Source: Gemmatimonadaceae bacterium
GTDB lineage: Bacteria; Gemmatimonadota; Gemmatimonadetes; Gemmatimonadales; Gemmatimonadaceae
Length of the DNA stretch: 64,000 nt
Assembly: GCA_036496605.1 (NCBI GenBank)
Contig: DASXKV010000033.1
Span: 248,001 to 312,000 of the forward strand
Direction of reading: 5' to 3'
In this document: piece by piece, positions 1-9,091 of the stretch
Numbering within the stretch: position 1 is the stretch's first letter
Layout: each line of letters starts with the position of its first letter
The notes under the pieces: model-generated
The model's input: only the letters and a program-made list of their open reading frames with translations
What the model was told of the DNA's origin: nothing
Databases searched by the model: none
Program-made: the position numbers and the translations under genes

Positions 1-671
1 GACCGGATGCCGACGAGCGCTTGATGGGCGGATGGCCCGCGAATCGAGTTCCCAGTGTCCGTGCCCAATCCGACTTCCCCGAGATTGGCGGCGACGGCGG
101 CCGCGGTCCCGCCGCTCGAGCCAGCCGTCACGCGATCGAGCGCATACGGATTCTTCGTGTAGCCAGGAAGAATCGAGTTCACGGTCTCGTACGGGCTGAA
201 GGCGAACTCCGCCATGTTCGATTTGGCGAGCACGATCGCGCCCGCCTCGCGCAGGCGCCGCACTTCGAAGGCGTCTTTATTCGATACGAACCCTTGCAGC
301 GAGAGTGAGCCCGCGGTCGTCGGCAAGTCGACGGTCTCGAAGTTGTCTTTGACGATGACCGGAATGCAGTGCAACGGACCCGTTAGACCTTCGCGACGAA
401 AGCGGGCATCGAGCGAATCGGCGACCTGAAGCGCCGCGGGATTGACGACCACGATCGCGTTGATCGCCGGGCCATTCTTATCATACGCATCGATTCGCCG
501 AAGGTATTGTTCTACCAACGACTTACAGGTGAGGGTGCCGGCACGGAAGGCGGCGTGGACGTCGGCGATCGTCGTTTCTTCGACGCGAAACGGGCTCGCC
601 GGCGCCGTCGCTTGTGCGATGAGCGGACGCGAAATCGCCAGCAGCAAGATCAACCGGACGATCGTAGGCAT
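1..671 (-). CDS. Amidase-signature hydrolase, N-terminal part (cut by window edge)
   Basis: This gene reads leftward off the window, so only about 223 N-terminal codons are present. The start at 671 gives a hydrophobic signal-like leader ending LIAQA, so the enzyme is probably exported. The amidase-signature fold is recognisable: VIVKDNF carries the catalytic lysine, [14 protein letters not shown] is the glycine/serine-rich signature, and [12 protein letters not shown] carries the cis-serine and the nucleophilic serine. Family members hydrolyse amide bonds of small amides or peptides; an exported form is unlikely to be the GatA tRNA amidotransferase subunit. The gene begins 11 bp after the stop of the upstream serine hydrolase, so the two are probably co-transcribed. 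The specific substrate cannot be told. Confidence 0.9.
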   Translation of the reverse strand, partial: MPTIVRLILLLAISRPLIAQATAPASPFRVEETTIADVHAAFRAGTLTCKSLVEQYLRRIDAYDKNGPAINAIVVVNPAALQVADSLDARFRREGLTGPLHCIPVIVKDNFETVDLPTTAGSLSLQGFVSNKDAFEVRRLREAGAIVLAKSNMAEFAFSPYETVNSILPGYTKNPYALDRVTAGSSGGTAAAVAANLGEVGLGTDTGNSIRGPSAHQALVGIR

Positions 672-682
672 TGCGAGGTTGG

Positions 683-1885
683 TTAACGCAGAAGTGCGAG
701 CGCCGCTTCGTACATCCGCGTGTACGCCGCGCGAGCCGGCGCGGCGTCATTCGTGGTATTGAACGCGGCGATCACGACGGCGTTGTTGGACGGATTGAAG
801 AAGAGGAAGGAGCGAAAGCCCGCCTGACTACCCGTGTGCCCGATGATGGTCGACGAACCGCGATGGATGACGAAGAACGAGAGCGCCATCGAATCAGGCG
901 CGGTCGGCGTCTCGCTCATCGGATGCAGCGGGTGCCACATGCCTGTCAACGTCGTATGCGGTATCACGACGTCGTATCGCTGCCGCGTCGAGTCGTCGTG
1001 CGCCGTGCCCGTGAGAAACGCCGCATAGATCGCGAGATCGGAGAGCGGCGCATTCCAACCACCATTCGGAATCGTGATGCCTGGGTCGAAATCGCGACCA
1101 TTCGCCAGCTCGACGACCGTCCCGCTCGAATCTCGGCTGATGGTGTAGTTGTTCGATCGATCGGAGGCGAGGTAATACGGCGTCGCGCCGAAATAGCTGT
1201 GTGTGAGACCGAGCGGCGCAAAGATGTTCTTCTGTACGTAGCCCTCCCACGGATCGCCGCTCAACTGCTCGATGACGCGCGCGAGGTAGATGAACCCGGG
1301 ATTCGAGTACGAGTAGCGAGTGCCAGGCCGGAAGTGGAGCTCCTGATACGGCATCATCGCGACAAGTTGATTCCAGGTCGTCGGCTCGAATGGCTCCCAC
1401 GGCTTGCCGGTCGTGTATGGCCAGGTCGGATTCTGGAAACCCGCGGAGTGCGAGAGCAACATGCGCAGCGTGATACTGTCGATCATGCCGTATGGATCAT
1501 GCACCTGGCGGAGCTCCGGGACATAACGAGTGATGGTCGCGTCGAGCGAGAGGCCTCGGCGCTCGTGCAACTGCATGATCGAAATGGCCGTCAGCGTCTT
1601 CGTGATCGAGCCCCAGTGAAAGATCGTGCGACCATCGACACGCTGGCGCGCGGCGCGATCTGCCCAGCCGTAATCGTGGCGGTCCAGCACGCGACCGTCA
1701 CGCATGACCAGAACGCTCGCGCCGACGACACGATCGCTGTCGGCATAGGCATCGAACAGACGAAGGAAACCGCTCCAGTCGTCCGGAGCCGTGGAGGCTG
1801 GTGCACGCGACGTGGCGGCGGGCTGCGCGGCGACAATCGCCGGCAGTGCCGCGATGCTCAGGAGATGGAAGATTCTGGATTGCAT
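683..1885 (-). CDS. Exported serine hydrolase, class C beta-lactamase/esterase family
   Basis: A 400-residue protein with a signal peptide (first 20 residues, ending AIVAAQ). The penicillin-binding-protein fold signatures are all present: S93-I-T-K96 (nucleophile and general base), Y193-S-N195 (second motif) and H350-T-G (in place of KTG). The HTG triad is common in esterases and D-aminopeptidase-like members rather than in true beta-lactamases, so periplasmic ester or peptide hydrolysis is more likely than antibiotic resistance. It is the first gene of a leftward pair with the amidase. Upstream lies a long inverted repeat rather than an obvious promoter. Confidence 0.92.
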   Translation of the reverse strand: MQSRIFHLLSIAALPAIVAAQPAATSRAPASTAPDDWSGFLRLFDAYADSDRVVGASVLVMRDGRVLDRHDYGWADRAARQRVDGRTIFHWGSITKTLTAISIMQLHERRGLSLDATITRYVPELRQVHDPYGMIDSITLRMLLSHSAGFQNPTWPYTTGKPWEPFEPTTWNQLVAMMPYQELHFRPGTRYSYSNPGFIYLARVIEQLSGDPWEGYVQKNIFAPLGLTHSYFGATPYYLASDRSNNYTISRDSSGTVVELANGRDFDPGITIPNGGWNAPLSDLAIYAAFLTGTAHDDSTRQRYDVVIPHTTLTGMWHPLHPMSETPTAPDSMALSFFVIHRGSSTIIGHTGSQAGFRSFLFFNPSNNAVVIAAFNTTNDAAPARAAYTRMYEAALALLR

Positions 1886-1923
1886 GCGGGGATTGTCGGA
1901 CTTCGGGGCCGTCCCGGCAAGAG

Positions 1924-2060
1924 GGTGGTGGCTGGTGGTTGGTGGTTGGTGGTTGGTGGTTGGTGGTTGGTGGTTGGTGGTTGGTACGTTTCACCAACTA
2001 CCAACTACCAACTACCGACTACCAACTACCAGCAACCAACTACCAGCAACCAGCATCCAC
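1924..2060. repeat. Inverted 7-bp tandem array A (GGTTGGT / ACCAACT)
   Basis: The left arm is about eight copies of a GGTTGGT-type heptamer. After a short loop near 1986-1993 the right arm is about nine copies of ACCAACT with occasional variants. The two arms are complementary, so either strand can fold into a hairpin of roughly 50 bp. It sits in the 308-bp gap between two divergent genes; apart from it, 2061-2193 shows only two close copies of CGTTAGGC (near 2070 and 2087) and no gene. The array belongs to a family of such structures in this window. Confidence 0.9.
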
Positions 2061-2193
2061 ACAATTCTTCGTTAGGCATGTACGCCGTTAGGCAGTCGTC
2101 GCTCCACGCCCGTGCCAAACGTGATCCAGCTCACAACATCGGCAATTCGCCTCCGAGGGCCCCGTTGGAACCAGGTTTGCTCTCGTGTCCGGC

Positions 2194-2490
2194 ATGGCTT
2201 ACCGGGAGTTTGTTGATTCGAATGGGGTCTCATGGCGCGTCTGGAGCACGGTACCCTCGGCGGGATCGAGGCTCCATGGCGGATTCGATCAGGGGTGGCT
2301 GACCTTCGAGCGCACGAGCTCCGAGCCTGCCGGCTCCGGCAATCTCAAGCGACTTTGCCCCATTCCATCCGACTGGGACCACGCTTCGGACGAGCGCCTC
2401 GACCGCATGTGCCGGTCCGCCGAGGAGGTCACAAGGCCCGCGAGCAGTCGGGAACGGACAACCCGAGAGGAATCGCCCGATCGACCGTGA
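2194..2490 (+). CDS. Small conserved-type protein with WRVW motif, function unknown
   Basis: A 98-residue protein starting MAYREFVDSNGVSWRVW and containing GWLTFE and CPIPSDWDHASDERLDRMC. The order of an N-terminal REF.D..G..WRVW strand, a GWL.FE strand and a PIP..W helix start looks like a compact single domain. I recognise the pattern from small uncharacterised proteins of Gemmatimonadota-type genomes, but no function is known to me. An in-frame GTG lies 9 bp upstream (2185). No Shine-Dalgarno is clear. It precedes the ECF sigma gene on the same strand by about 110 bp. The protein at 35467-35757 starts with a similar motif (RNFRSPDGIIWKV). Confidence 0.65.
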   Translation: MAYREFVDSNGVSWRVWSTVPSAGSRLHGGFDQGWLTFERTSSEPAGSGNLKRLCPIPSDWDHASDERLDRMCRSAEEVTRPASSRERTTREESPDRP

Positions 2491-2601
2491 CGGGAATACT
2501 TTCCCCCGTGAAGTGCTCTACCTACAATAGGTCCGCTTCCACTGGCTCGGTTCCAAATTCTCGCTTCGATCTCTGACCGGCACGAGCGCTTCGAAGCGCT
2601 C

Positions 2602-3183
2602 GTGCTTCCACATCTCGACCGCCTTCTCGCGTTCGCGGCACGACGAACGACCGTCCGCGCCGATGCCGAGGACGCGGTACAGGACGCGTGCGGCCGCGCT
2701 TGGCTGGGCCTCGATGATCTGCGCGATGCTACGAAGGTGCGGGCCTGGCTCTACCGGATTCTGCGCAGCGTTCTGAGTGAGAACGAGGAGCGGAACGCGC
2801 GGCGTCGCCAGCTCGTGTCGATCACGCGACTCGAGGAGGCACACGACGAGCTGGTCTCCACCGAGAGCGACGTGGTTTTCGAGGAGGTCGCAGCGCGATT
2901 GACGGGCGAGGAAGTCCGCGCCGCACTCGCTCAGCTCCCCGATGACTTTGCGACGGTCGTCGAGCTCCACGACATCGACGGTTTCAAGTACCACGAAATA
3001 GCCGAAATCGTCGGTGTTCCAATTGGAACGGTCATGAGCCGGATATCACGGGGACGCCGGCTGCTCGCGGGTGCAGTGCTGGCAGGCCGAACCACGGCGA
3101 GGGATTCCGGATTGTCATTGTCACAGGAGCGTCGTGGTAGTCGACGAGGCGGATCGGGAACGAATGGTGGAGGCATACGATGA
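2602..3183 (+). CDS. ECF-type RNA polymerase sigma factor
   Basis: A sigma-70 family protein with region 2 (DAEDAVQDACGRAW, then TKVRAWLYRILRSV) and region 4 (LAQLPDDFATVVELHDIDGF followed by the helix-turn-helix GVPIGTVMSRISRGRR). It should direct polymerase to a small stress or envelope regulon. The GTG at 2602 is probably too late. The frame is open back to 2512, and the residues just upstream (SDRHERFEAL) match the usual ECF N-terminus, but no ATG, GTG or TTG precedes it in frame, so the true start may be a rare codon or the reading may contain an error. Its stop overlaps the anti-sigma start by 4 bp. Confidence 0.88.
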   Translation: MLPHLDRLLAFAARRTTVRADAEDAVQDACGRAWLGLDDLRDATKVRAWLYRILRSVLSENEERNARRRQLVSITRLEEAHDELVSTESDVVFEEVAARLTGEEVRAALAQLPDDFATVVELHDIDGFKYHEIAEIVGVPIGTVMSRISRGRRLLAGAVLAGRTTARDSGLSLSQERRGSRRGGSGTNGGGIR

Positions 3184-4079
3184 CTGACTGGACTCCGCTC
3201 GCGCCGGGTTCATCGGAGGACCCAGCTGAGCGCGCGGCACGCGAAAATCAACACCAGGTCTTGATCGACCTGCTCGGCGCGTACGCGGATGGCGAGCTGC
3301 CTCCCGAGACGACTTCGCAGATCGACGCGCATCTCGTCGGCTGTGTGCGTTGTCGCCGGGAGCTCGCCGTACATCGGGCAATGCGGCGGCGTTTGGGATT
3401 CGAGCCGCCCGTCGCCGCGCCCCCGGCGTTGCGCGAGCGCATTGTCGCCGCGATCGCGGCGACGCCGGTGCCGGCGCCGATCGAGCAGCCAGCTTCTCGA
3501 CCACTCTCGCTTCTCCGGCCGATGGTGTTTTGGCCGATCATGGCCGTCGCTGTCGCCGCGGCCGTCGGCGCCGGCTATGTCGTTAGGCATGCGGCCGCAC
3601 CGGTCTCGCTCGCGCCGATCACGACGTCGGTGAGCGCGATCCCGCTGCTGCAGGATGCGTTGACGGACTATCGGCGCGTCGTCGCCGGCGACCTGCCGGG
3701 GCGCGCTCGCGATCTCGATGCGGTGCGGAGCGCCGTTCCCTTCCCCATCCAGCCGTTGCATGCGCCAACCGTTAGGCTGCTCGCCGCGTGGACGACGGAG
3801 CTTGGACAGGATCCCGCGGTGGTGCTTGCATACCGATGGGACGATCGAATCGTGCTTCAATATGTGGTCTCCGAGCAACGTTTCTTCCAGCATCCGGCGC
3901 TGCGACAAGCAGTCGCTGGCGGTGGCTTGCTGTCGGCTCACGACGGCGCGCAGGGAATTGTTGCGTGGCCGACCTCGTCGGCGGGCACGTTGTTGATCGC
4001 AGACGTGCCACCGGAGCAGCTGCGTCCTCTCGGAACAGCGGCGCTACTGGCCGGAAAGGTGGCGCGCGGTGCACCTTAG
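3180..4079 (+). CDS. Membrane anti-sigma factor with zinc-binding (ZAS/zf-HC2) domain
   Basis: A 299-residue protein. The N-terminal anti-sigma domain carries the HxxxCxxC zinc motif at H51, C55 and C58 (HLVGCVRC), preceded by LLGAYADGELPP. One membrane segment lies at about residues 113-133 (FWPIMAVAVAAAVGAGYV). The remaining 165 residues would be outside the cytoplasm and may sense the signal. ATGA overlap with the sigma gene at 2602-3183 indicates translational coupling and a cognate pair. Known relatives hold the sigma factor at the membrane until a redox or envelope signal releases it. Confidence 0.88.
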   Translation: MTDWTPLAPGSSEDPAERAARENQHQVLIDLLGAYADGELPPETTSQIDAHLVGCVRCRRELAVHRAMRRRLGFEPPVAAPPALRERIVAAIAATPVPAPIEQPASRPLSLLRPMVFWPIMAVAVAAAVGAGYVVRHAAAPVSLAPITTSVSAIPLLQDALTDYRRVVAGDLPGRARDLDAVRSAVPFPIQPLHAPTVRLLAAWTTELGQDPAVVLAYRWDDRIVLQYVVSEQRFFQHPALRQAVAGGGLLSAHDGAQGIVAWPTSSAGTLLIADVPPEQLRPLGTAALLAGKVARGAP

Positions 4080-4113
4080 AGACGGGATAGCGCGTCGCGC
4101 GATCCCGCTCTCT
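4078..4113 (+). terminator. GC-rich hairpin between anti-sigma and porin genes
   Basis: An AGAGACGGGAT arm and an ATCCCGCTCTCT arm pair around a second short GCGCG/CGCGC stem. There is no T-tract, so it may be an attenuator or a processing site between the regulatory pair and the downstream genes rather than a full terminator. Confidence 0.5.
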
Positions 4114-4147
4114 GAGCGCCTCCGCCCCCGCGCCGCGTCCCCATCTC

Positions 4148-5533
4148 GTGAGATCACGCACACCGCTACTCGTCGCGCTTTTCCTTGCTGTCGTCGCTCT
4201 TCCAGCCGCTGCGCAGACGCCTCCGACGGATTCCGCACGCCGCGCGCGCGACACGCTCTCATTGGATTCGCTGCTCGCGCGGCTCGAGCGCGCCGAAGCC
4301 GCCATCGCCATCTTGCGTCAACAGATTGCGGACGAATCTGAGAGCGCCGTACAAACTCGCTCACGATTCCACCTGGAATTGTCCGCTCAGATTCTGATGA
4401 ATTCGTTCCTTACCGTGGGACGCGTCAACAACACCGACGATCCTCAGACGGTACTGGTGCCGCCGAGTGCGGGGCTGACGCCGCCGAGGAATTCCGCGCT
4501 CGGCGTCACGCTCCGTCAAACGCGACTCGGCGCGGCGACGTCGATCGACAACGTTGCCGGAGCAACTTTTGCTGGCGACATCGACATCGACTTTTTCGGC
4601 GGAGTCCAGAACGGATCGGGCGATCGGCGACTCTTTCCAGAACTGCGCATGCGCACGGCACGCGCGCATCTGTTCTGGCCGCGCACGGAGCTGATGTTCG
4701 GCTCGGACACGCCTCTCATCTCCGACCTCAACCCGCTGAGTCTCGCCGCGGTGGGAATTCCCGATTTCTCGGGTGCGGGCAACCTTTGGAACTGGCTCGG
4801 CCAGATGCGGATCACGCAGGACATCGGCTCGCTAGGCGGCGGACCGAATCCTCTTCGATTGGCGATCCAGGGCGCGGTGATGACGCCGTACGCGGCGCAA
4901 CTCGCGCCAGGCGAGCCGGACATCGTCGACGCGGGTGAGCGCTCGAGCCGGCCGGCGTTCGAGGGGCGGCTTCGCATGCGGTGGGGTGCAAACGGCAGCT
5001 CGTTCGCGCCGACGATCTCGGGCGCCATGATCGGCTCGTACGGCGGAGAGGTCGGCCTCGGTATGCATCACTCGTGGATCGCGACGAGCCCCGGCGTCTT
5101 GAAGGAGAGCCATGCCATCTCGCTCGATGGCCACATGGTGCTGCTGCCACACGTGGAGATCCGCGGGGAAGCGTACGCGGGGCGGTTGCTCCGCGGGCTC
5201 GGCGGTGGTGGCATCGCTCAGAACTTCGGAAATCCGCCGATCGGCGCGCTGCCGAATTCACTCGGGCCGCCGATTCGCGACGTTGCGGGTTGGGCACAGC
5301 TCAACGTTCAGCCGCGCGAGCCGGTGATCACCGGGGTTGGCTGCGGCATCGACGCCGCGGATCCGCATGACAATCCAACCCGGCTTCAAAACACCGTGTG
5401 CGCTGGTCACGTCGAGTGGCGTCCCGTGCAACCGCTCGTATTCGGGTTCGAGTATCGGCAACTGTGGACGCGCTTCTCGGACGACATCTACGTGGCGCGA
5501 CACTTCAATCTCATCTTTGGTTTCGAGCTTTAG
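4148..5533 (+). CDS. Exported outer-membrane beta-barrel (porin-like) protein
   Basis: A 461-residue protein starting at GTG, with a signal peptide ending LPAAAQ. It continues with a short coiled coil (LDSLLARLERAEAAIAILRQQI) typical of trimeric porin N-termini. The rest alternates hydrophobic and polar residues as amphipathic beta strands and closes with NLIFGFEL, an aromatic/hydrophobic C-terminus typical of outer-membrane barrels. The layout resembles DcaP-like or phosphate-selective porins. It is 3 bp from the cupredoxin gene, which suggests that the barrel serves a periplasmic metal or redox function. The substrate is unknown. Confidence 0.75.
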   Translation: MRSRTPLLVALFLAVVALPAAAQTPPTDSARRARDTLSLDSLLARLERAEAAIAILRQQIADESESAVQTRSRFHLELSAQILMNSFLTVGRVNNTDDPQTVLVPPSAGLTPPRNSALGVTLRQTRLGAATSIDNVAGATFAGDIDIDFFGGVQNGSGDRRLFPELRMRTARAHLFWPRTELMFGSDTPLISDLNPLSLAAVGIPDFSGAGNLWNWLGQMRITQDIGSLGGGPNPLRLAIQGAVMTPYAAQLAPGEPDIVDAGERSSRPAFEGRLRMRWGANGSSFAPTISGAMIGSYGGEVGLGMHHSWIATSPGVLKESHAISLDGHMVLLPHVEIRGEAYAGRLLRGLGGGGIAQNFGNPPIGALPNSLGPPIRDVAGWAQLNVQPREPVITGVGCGIDAADPHDNPTRLQNTVCAGHVEWRPVQPLVFGFEYRQLWTRFSDDIYVARHFNLIFGFEL

Positions 5534-5536
5534 CAG

Positions 5537-6235
5537 ATGCATATCGGAGGGAAGGGTATTTTGTTCGGCGCGGCGCTGCTGTTTCTGCCGCGGTTGGGCG
5601 CTCACGCGCAGTCAACGGTGTCGGGCGTCGTAACTCTCGAGGAACGGAGCGGAGCGGAGCGCGCCGACGTTCGGAGCGCCGTGATCTATCTCGAACCCCG
5701 CGAGCGCGCGATTCCAGTGAACGACGTGCCCGCCATGCGGTCGCGAGTCGTTGCCATGCACGGGCGCGAGTTCATACCACACGTGTCGATCGTGCTCGCC
5801 GGCGGCAGCGTCGCGTTTCCCAATGAAGATCCGTTCTCCCACAACGTCTTCTCGAACGTCGACCTCGGGCCTTTCGATCTTGGCCTGTATCGTCGCGGCG
5901 CCACACGCAGCGCGACGTTCGCGCGCCCAGGCGTGTACCCGATCTATTGCAACATCCACTCGATGATGGTGAGCTTTGTCGTCGCCGTCCCGTCGCCGTG
6001 GGCAACGCAGCCGGATGAATCCGGACACTTCGTCTTGCGCGGCGTACCCGCGGGCCACTATGTCCTCCATGCATGGCACGAGCACGGGGCGCGCGAGATA
6101 ACGCGAGAGATCGTCGTTCCCGCCTCGGGGATGGACGACCTGTCGCTCATGATCGACGCGCGCACTTATGTCGACGCGCCACACCTGAACAAATTTGGCC
6201 GACCGTACGCGCTCATCCGGGATGATCGGTACTGA
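5537..6235 (+). CDS. Exported cupredoxin-like copper protein
   Basis: A 232-residue protein with a signal peptide ending GAHAQ. The cupredoxin core has a complete type-1 copper set: H102 in PFSHNVFS, then C138, H141 and M144 in YPIYCNIHSMM, with the C-x2-H-x2-M spacing of plastocyanin-like proteins. The C-terminal 80 residues (GHFVLRGVPAGHYVLHAWHE) form an extra beta-sandwich of the carboxypeptidase-regulatory-like type. It is known as a plastocyanin or methylamine-utilisation-like protein in related operons. It probably carries electrons or copper in the periplasm. It sits between a porin-like gene (3 bp) and a sensor kinase (14-bp overlap). Confidence 0.85.
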   Translation: MHIGGKGILFGAALLFLPRLGAHAQSTVSGVVTLEERSGAERADVRSAVIYLEPRERAIPVNDVPAMRSRVVAMHGREFIPHVSIVLAGGSVAFPNEDPFSHNVFSNVDLGPFDLGLYRRGATRSATFARPGVYPIYCNIHSMMVSFVVAVPSPWATQPDESGHFVLRGVPAGHYVLHAWHEHGAREITREIVVPASGMDDLSLMIDARTYVDAPHLNKFGRPYALIRDDRY

Positions 6236-8429
6236 CTCGACGGATCGAATTTCCGCGCGTGATCTGTCCCCGACGCGCGGCATAGCGGGCCGCGTGTTCC
6301 TGAACACCGCGGCAATTATCTGTGCCGTTCTGATCGCCACGCTCATCGTCGCGTCGTACTCGGCGCGGCGCGCCACGCGCGAGGCGGAGCGTCGAAGTCT
6401 CGAACAGGCGGCAGACCTCACCGCACAACTGCTCTCGGGTCGCGGTCGCAGTCTGGCCGGCGGCGCACGGGTCTTCGTGCAGAGCCCACAATTTCGCTCG
6501 CTGGTCGCCGAGCGACAGCACGACGACATTCTCGATCAAGCATTCGAGGCCGCGGGACAACTTGGCGCGGATTGGGTGTTCATCACCGACGAGCAAGGCA
6601 ATTTGCTCGCGAAGAGCGACGAGCCCGGCGTGCGCGGGGTATCGATGAGCGGAATTCCGCTCGTCGAGGGGGCGCTCGAGGGTAGAACGACGTTCGGATT
6701 CGGGATCTCTCGCGACACACTGCTCTTTCAAATCGTCGCCGTCCCGATCGTCGTGCCGCAAGCCGCGCCGGTGGGCGTGCTCGTCGCGACGAAGCTCGTC
6801 GATCGACAGATGGCGCTGGACGTCCGTGCGGCGACGGGTGCCGACATCGTGTTCTACGCGCTCGACACGCACGGCAAGCCACATGTCGCCGCAACGTCGC
6901 TCGACAGCAGTCGCTACGCGGTCGCGGCACTTCCCGAAGCGTTGCCTAACGAAAGAGGGACCGCCGCGGCGAGTGATGATTCGACGAGTCCGGGTCCGCG
7001 CGCGGCGCGCACGGCGATCATCGGTCGTGCACCGTACGCGTTGCAGGGCGCGGCGCTCACCACGGCGGGTGGCGAGGTTATCGGCGGCTTCATCGTCGGG
7101 CACCCGGAGAGTGCAACGTCGGCCCAACTCGCCGGAATTCGCCGTTCGCTCGTGATCGCCGGGCTGCTCGGCCTGGTGCTGGCGCTGGCCGCGGCGTGGA
7201 GCTCGGCTCGTCGTGTCACGCATCCGACGCGCGCGCTCGCCACTGCCGCCGCGTACGCGCTCGAGGGTGAGTACGACGAAGCAGCACGTCTCGCGGCCGA
7301 AACGAGTGCCGGTGCTTCATCGGCGGAAATTGCGGCGCTCGGCGCTGCACTCACCGCCTTTCTCCAGGAATTGAGAGAAAAGCGAGCGCTCGGCGCCCTG
7401 CTGGAGCGGACGGCGCCGGGCGAGGCAGTACCTAACGATGCGACGACCGACCTGATCGACGAGCGCGTCGGCCGTGTCCGCACGAGCGCCGGACGCACGC
7501 GAACGCCGCTCGCGACGCAGCTGAGCGCGAGATTGGGGACACTGACGCTGCCCTCCGGAGCTCTCGCGCCGGGGTTCGTCGTCGCGGAGCGCTATGAGAT
7601 TCAGGATGTCGTTGGCGTGGGCGGGACAGGAATCGTCTATCGCGCAAAGGACCGCACGCTCGACGAAGTCCTCGCGCTCAAGATGTTGCGTCCGGAGCTC
7701 CTGGTCGACGATCCGCGCGCGCGCGAAGAGCTGAAGCGGGAGCTCCGCCTAACGCGGCGCGTGTCGCACCGGAACATCGTTCGCACGCATGACTTCGGCG
7801 TCAGCCGCGGCGTTCCATATCTGACGATGGAATTCGTCCAAGGAACGTCGCTCGCGGCGGTACTTGCACGCCGCGGGACTCTCCCGACGCCAATCGTTCT
7901 GGCTCTCGCGAAGCAGCTCATGCGTGCGCTTGACGCGGCGCACGAGCAGGGCGTGATGCACGGCGACGTCAAACCGGCCAACCTGCTGCTCGCAAATGAT
8001 GGTTTGCTCAAGGTAACGGACTTCGGCGTCGCGTCGCTGATCCGTCGGCCGGCCTCCGCAGCGGTGGCCAAAGCGTCCGCTGACGACGTGGGACCACCGC
8101 GGCTCGCCGGGGCCGTCGTTGGGACGCCGGAATACATGGCGCCGGAACTCCTGCTTGGTGGCCAACCCGACGTGCGAACGGATGTCTACTCCGCCGGGAT
8201 GGTACTGCACGAATGCCTTACTGGTGCGACGCCATTTCAAGGCGACACACCGCGAGGCTTTCTCGCACAGAAGCTCGACACTCCGCGCGAGACGCTCATT
8301 CCGATACGGGGCCCTGGCAAAGAGCCCCGGACTCTCGCTGCGGTGGTTGCGAGGATGACGGCCCCGGAAGCCGACGATCGACCGGCGTCGGCCGCCGCGG
8401 TGTCGGCGCTGCTAGCGCGCCTCGGCTGA
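6222..8429 (+). CDS. Membrane sensor serine/threonine protein kinase
   Basis: A 735-residue protein. TM1 is near residues 28-48. A periplasmic Cache-type sensor follows (ADWVFITDEQGNLLAKSDEPG). TM2 is LVIAGLLGLVLALAAAW, followed by a HAMP-like linker, and a kinase domain runs from about residue 455. Kinase motifs: P-loop VGVGGTGIVY, ATP-anchoring K in LALKML, catalytic loop MHGDVKPANLL, DFG in VTDFGVASL, and EYMAPELL. The catalytic loop reads HGD, not HRD, so this is a non-RD kinase that may not need activation-loop phosphorylation. I prefer ATG 6222 over TTG 6195. Placing the sensor domain outside the cell fits the porin and copper protein encoded just upstream. Confidence 0.88.
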   Translation: MIGTDSTDRISARDLSPTRGIAGRVFLNTAAIICAVLIATLIVASYSARRATREAERRSLEQAADLTAQLLSGRGRSLAGGARVFVQSPQFRSLVAERQHDDILDQAFEAAGQLGADWVFITDEQGNLLAKSDEPGVRGVSMSGIPLVEGALEGRTTFGFGISRDTLLFQIVAVPIVVPQAAPVGVLVATKLVDRQMALDVRAATGADIVFYALDTHGKPHVAATSLDSSRYAVAALPEALPNERGTAAASDDSTSPGPRAARTAIIGRAPYALQGAALTTAGGEVIGGFIVGHPESATSAQLAGIRRSLVIAGLLGLVLALAAAWSSARRVTHPTRALATAAAYALEGEYDEAARLAAETSAGASSAEIAALGAALTAFLQELREKRALGALLERTAPGEAVPNDATTDLIDERVGRVRTSAGRTRTPLATQLSARLGTLTLPSGALAPGFVVAERYEIQDVVGVGGTGIVYRAKDRTLDEVLALKMLRPELLVDDPRAREELKRELRLTRRVSHRNIVRTHDFGVSRGVPYLTMEFVQGTSLAAVLARRGTLPTPIVLALAKQLMRALDAAHEQGVMHGDVKPANLLLANDGLLKVTDFGVASLIRRPASAAVAKASADDVGPPRLAGAVVGTPEYMAPELLLGGQPDVRTDVYSAGMVLHECLTGATPFQGDTPRGFLAQKLDTPRETLIPIRGPGKEPRTLAAVVARMTAPEADDRPASAAAVSALLARLG

Positions 8430-8518
8430 GAATCGAAGAAAGCCACCGAGTGATGGAATAGTTCCGGCGCTCGTCCCGTCAGCGTTGGTCAGGGGAAGCT
8501 TCTCATACCGAGGCCACC

Positions 8519-9091
8519 GTGACCGACCTGAAGAATCCGGAAAAGATTGAACGCGATCGGGAGTTCGAGCGCGAAGCGTTGCCGTGGGTCGATGATGTGT
8601 ACCGGTTCGCCCTTTCGTTGACACGCGACGCTGTCGACGCCGAGGACGTCGTCCAGGACACTTTCCTGCGCGCCTACAAGTCATGGCACACCTACGTGCC
8701 GGCCAGTGACTGTCGGCGCTGGCTTTTCACCATTTGCCGGAACGTGTTCCTGCGCTCCCTGGAGCGCCGGTCGCCGACGATCGATTTTGGGGAAAGTGAG
8801 GGCGAGGCGCTGGCGAATGGCGCGATGTTTCGGGAAGCAACGCGCGTCAACAACGACGATCTTTTCGCGCGGCTCGATCTCGGGCCGGCCATCGAGCGCG
8901 CGCTTGCGAAGCTCCCTGAGCCATTCCAATCGACGGTCATGCTCGTCGATGTCGAGGATCAGCCCTATGAGACGGCAGCGACGATCCTCGGTATTCCCGT
9001 TGGCACCGTCCGCTCACGGCTGTTCCGTGGTCGGAGGCTAATGCAGGAAATGCTCATGACGCACGCGCGCGACGCGGGGTACGCTACGTAA
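8519..9091 (+). CDS. ECF-type RNA polymerase sigma factor (second)
   Basis: A 190-residue protein starting at GTG 8519 with AGG upstream. Region 2 is VDDVYRFALSLTRDAVDAED plus VVQDTFLRAYKSW and CRRWLFTICRNVF; region 4 is LAKLPEPFQSTVMLVDVEDQ plus GIPVGTVRSRLFRGRR. No anti-sigma gene follows, so control may come from the kinase encoded 89 bp upstream or from elsewhere. Kinase-linked ECF factors are known in several phyla, which makes the adjacency worth noting, but the link here is inferred from position only. Confidence 0.88.
   Translation: MTDLKNPEKIERDREFEREALPWVDDVYRFALSLTRDAVDAEDVVQDTFLRAYKSWHTYVPASDCRRWLFTICRNVFLRSLERRSPTIDFGESEGEALANGAMFREATRVNNDDLFARLDLGPAIERALAKLPEPFQSTVMLVDVEDQPYETAATILGIPVGTVRSRLFRGRRLMQEMLMTHARDAGYAT

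Noticed and set aside
671..2302. Rightward 543-codon frame opposite the serine hydrolase
   Set aside because: It crosses the heptamer array and has antisense-type composition; the opposite strand has all catalytic motifs.
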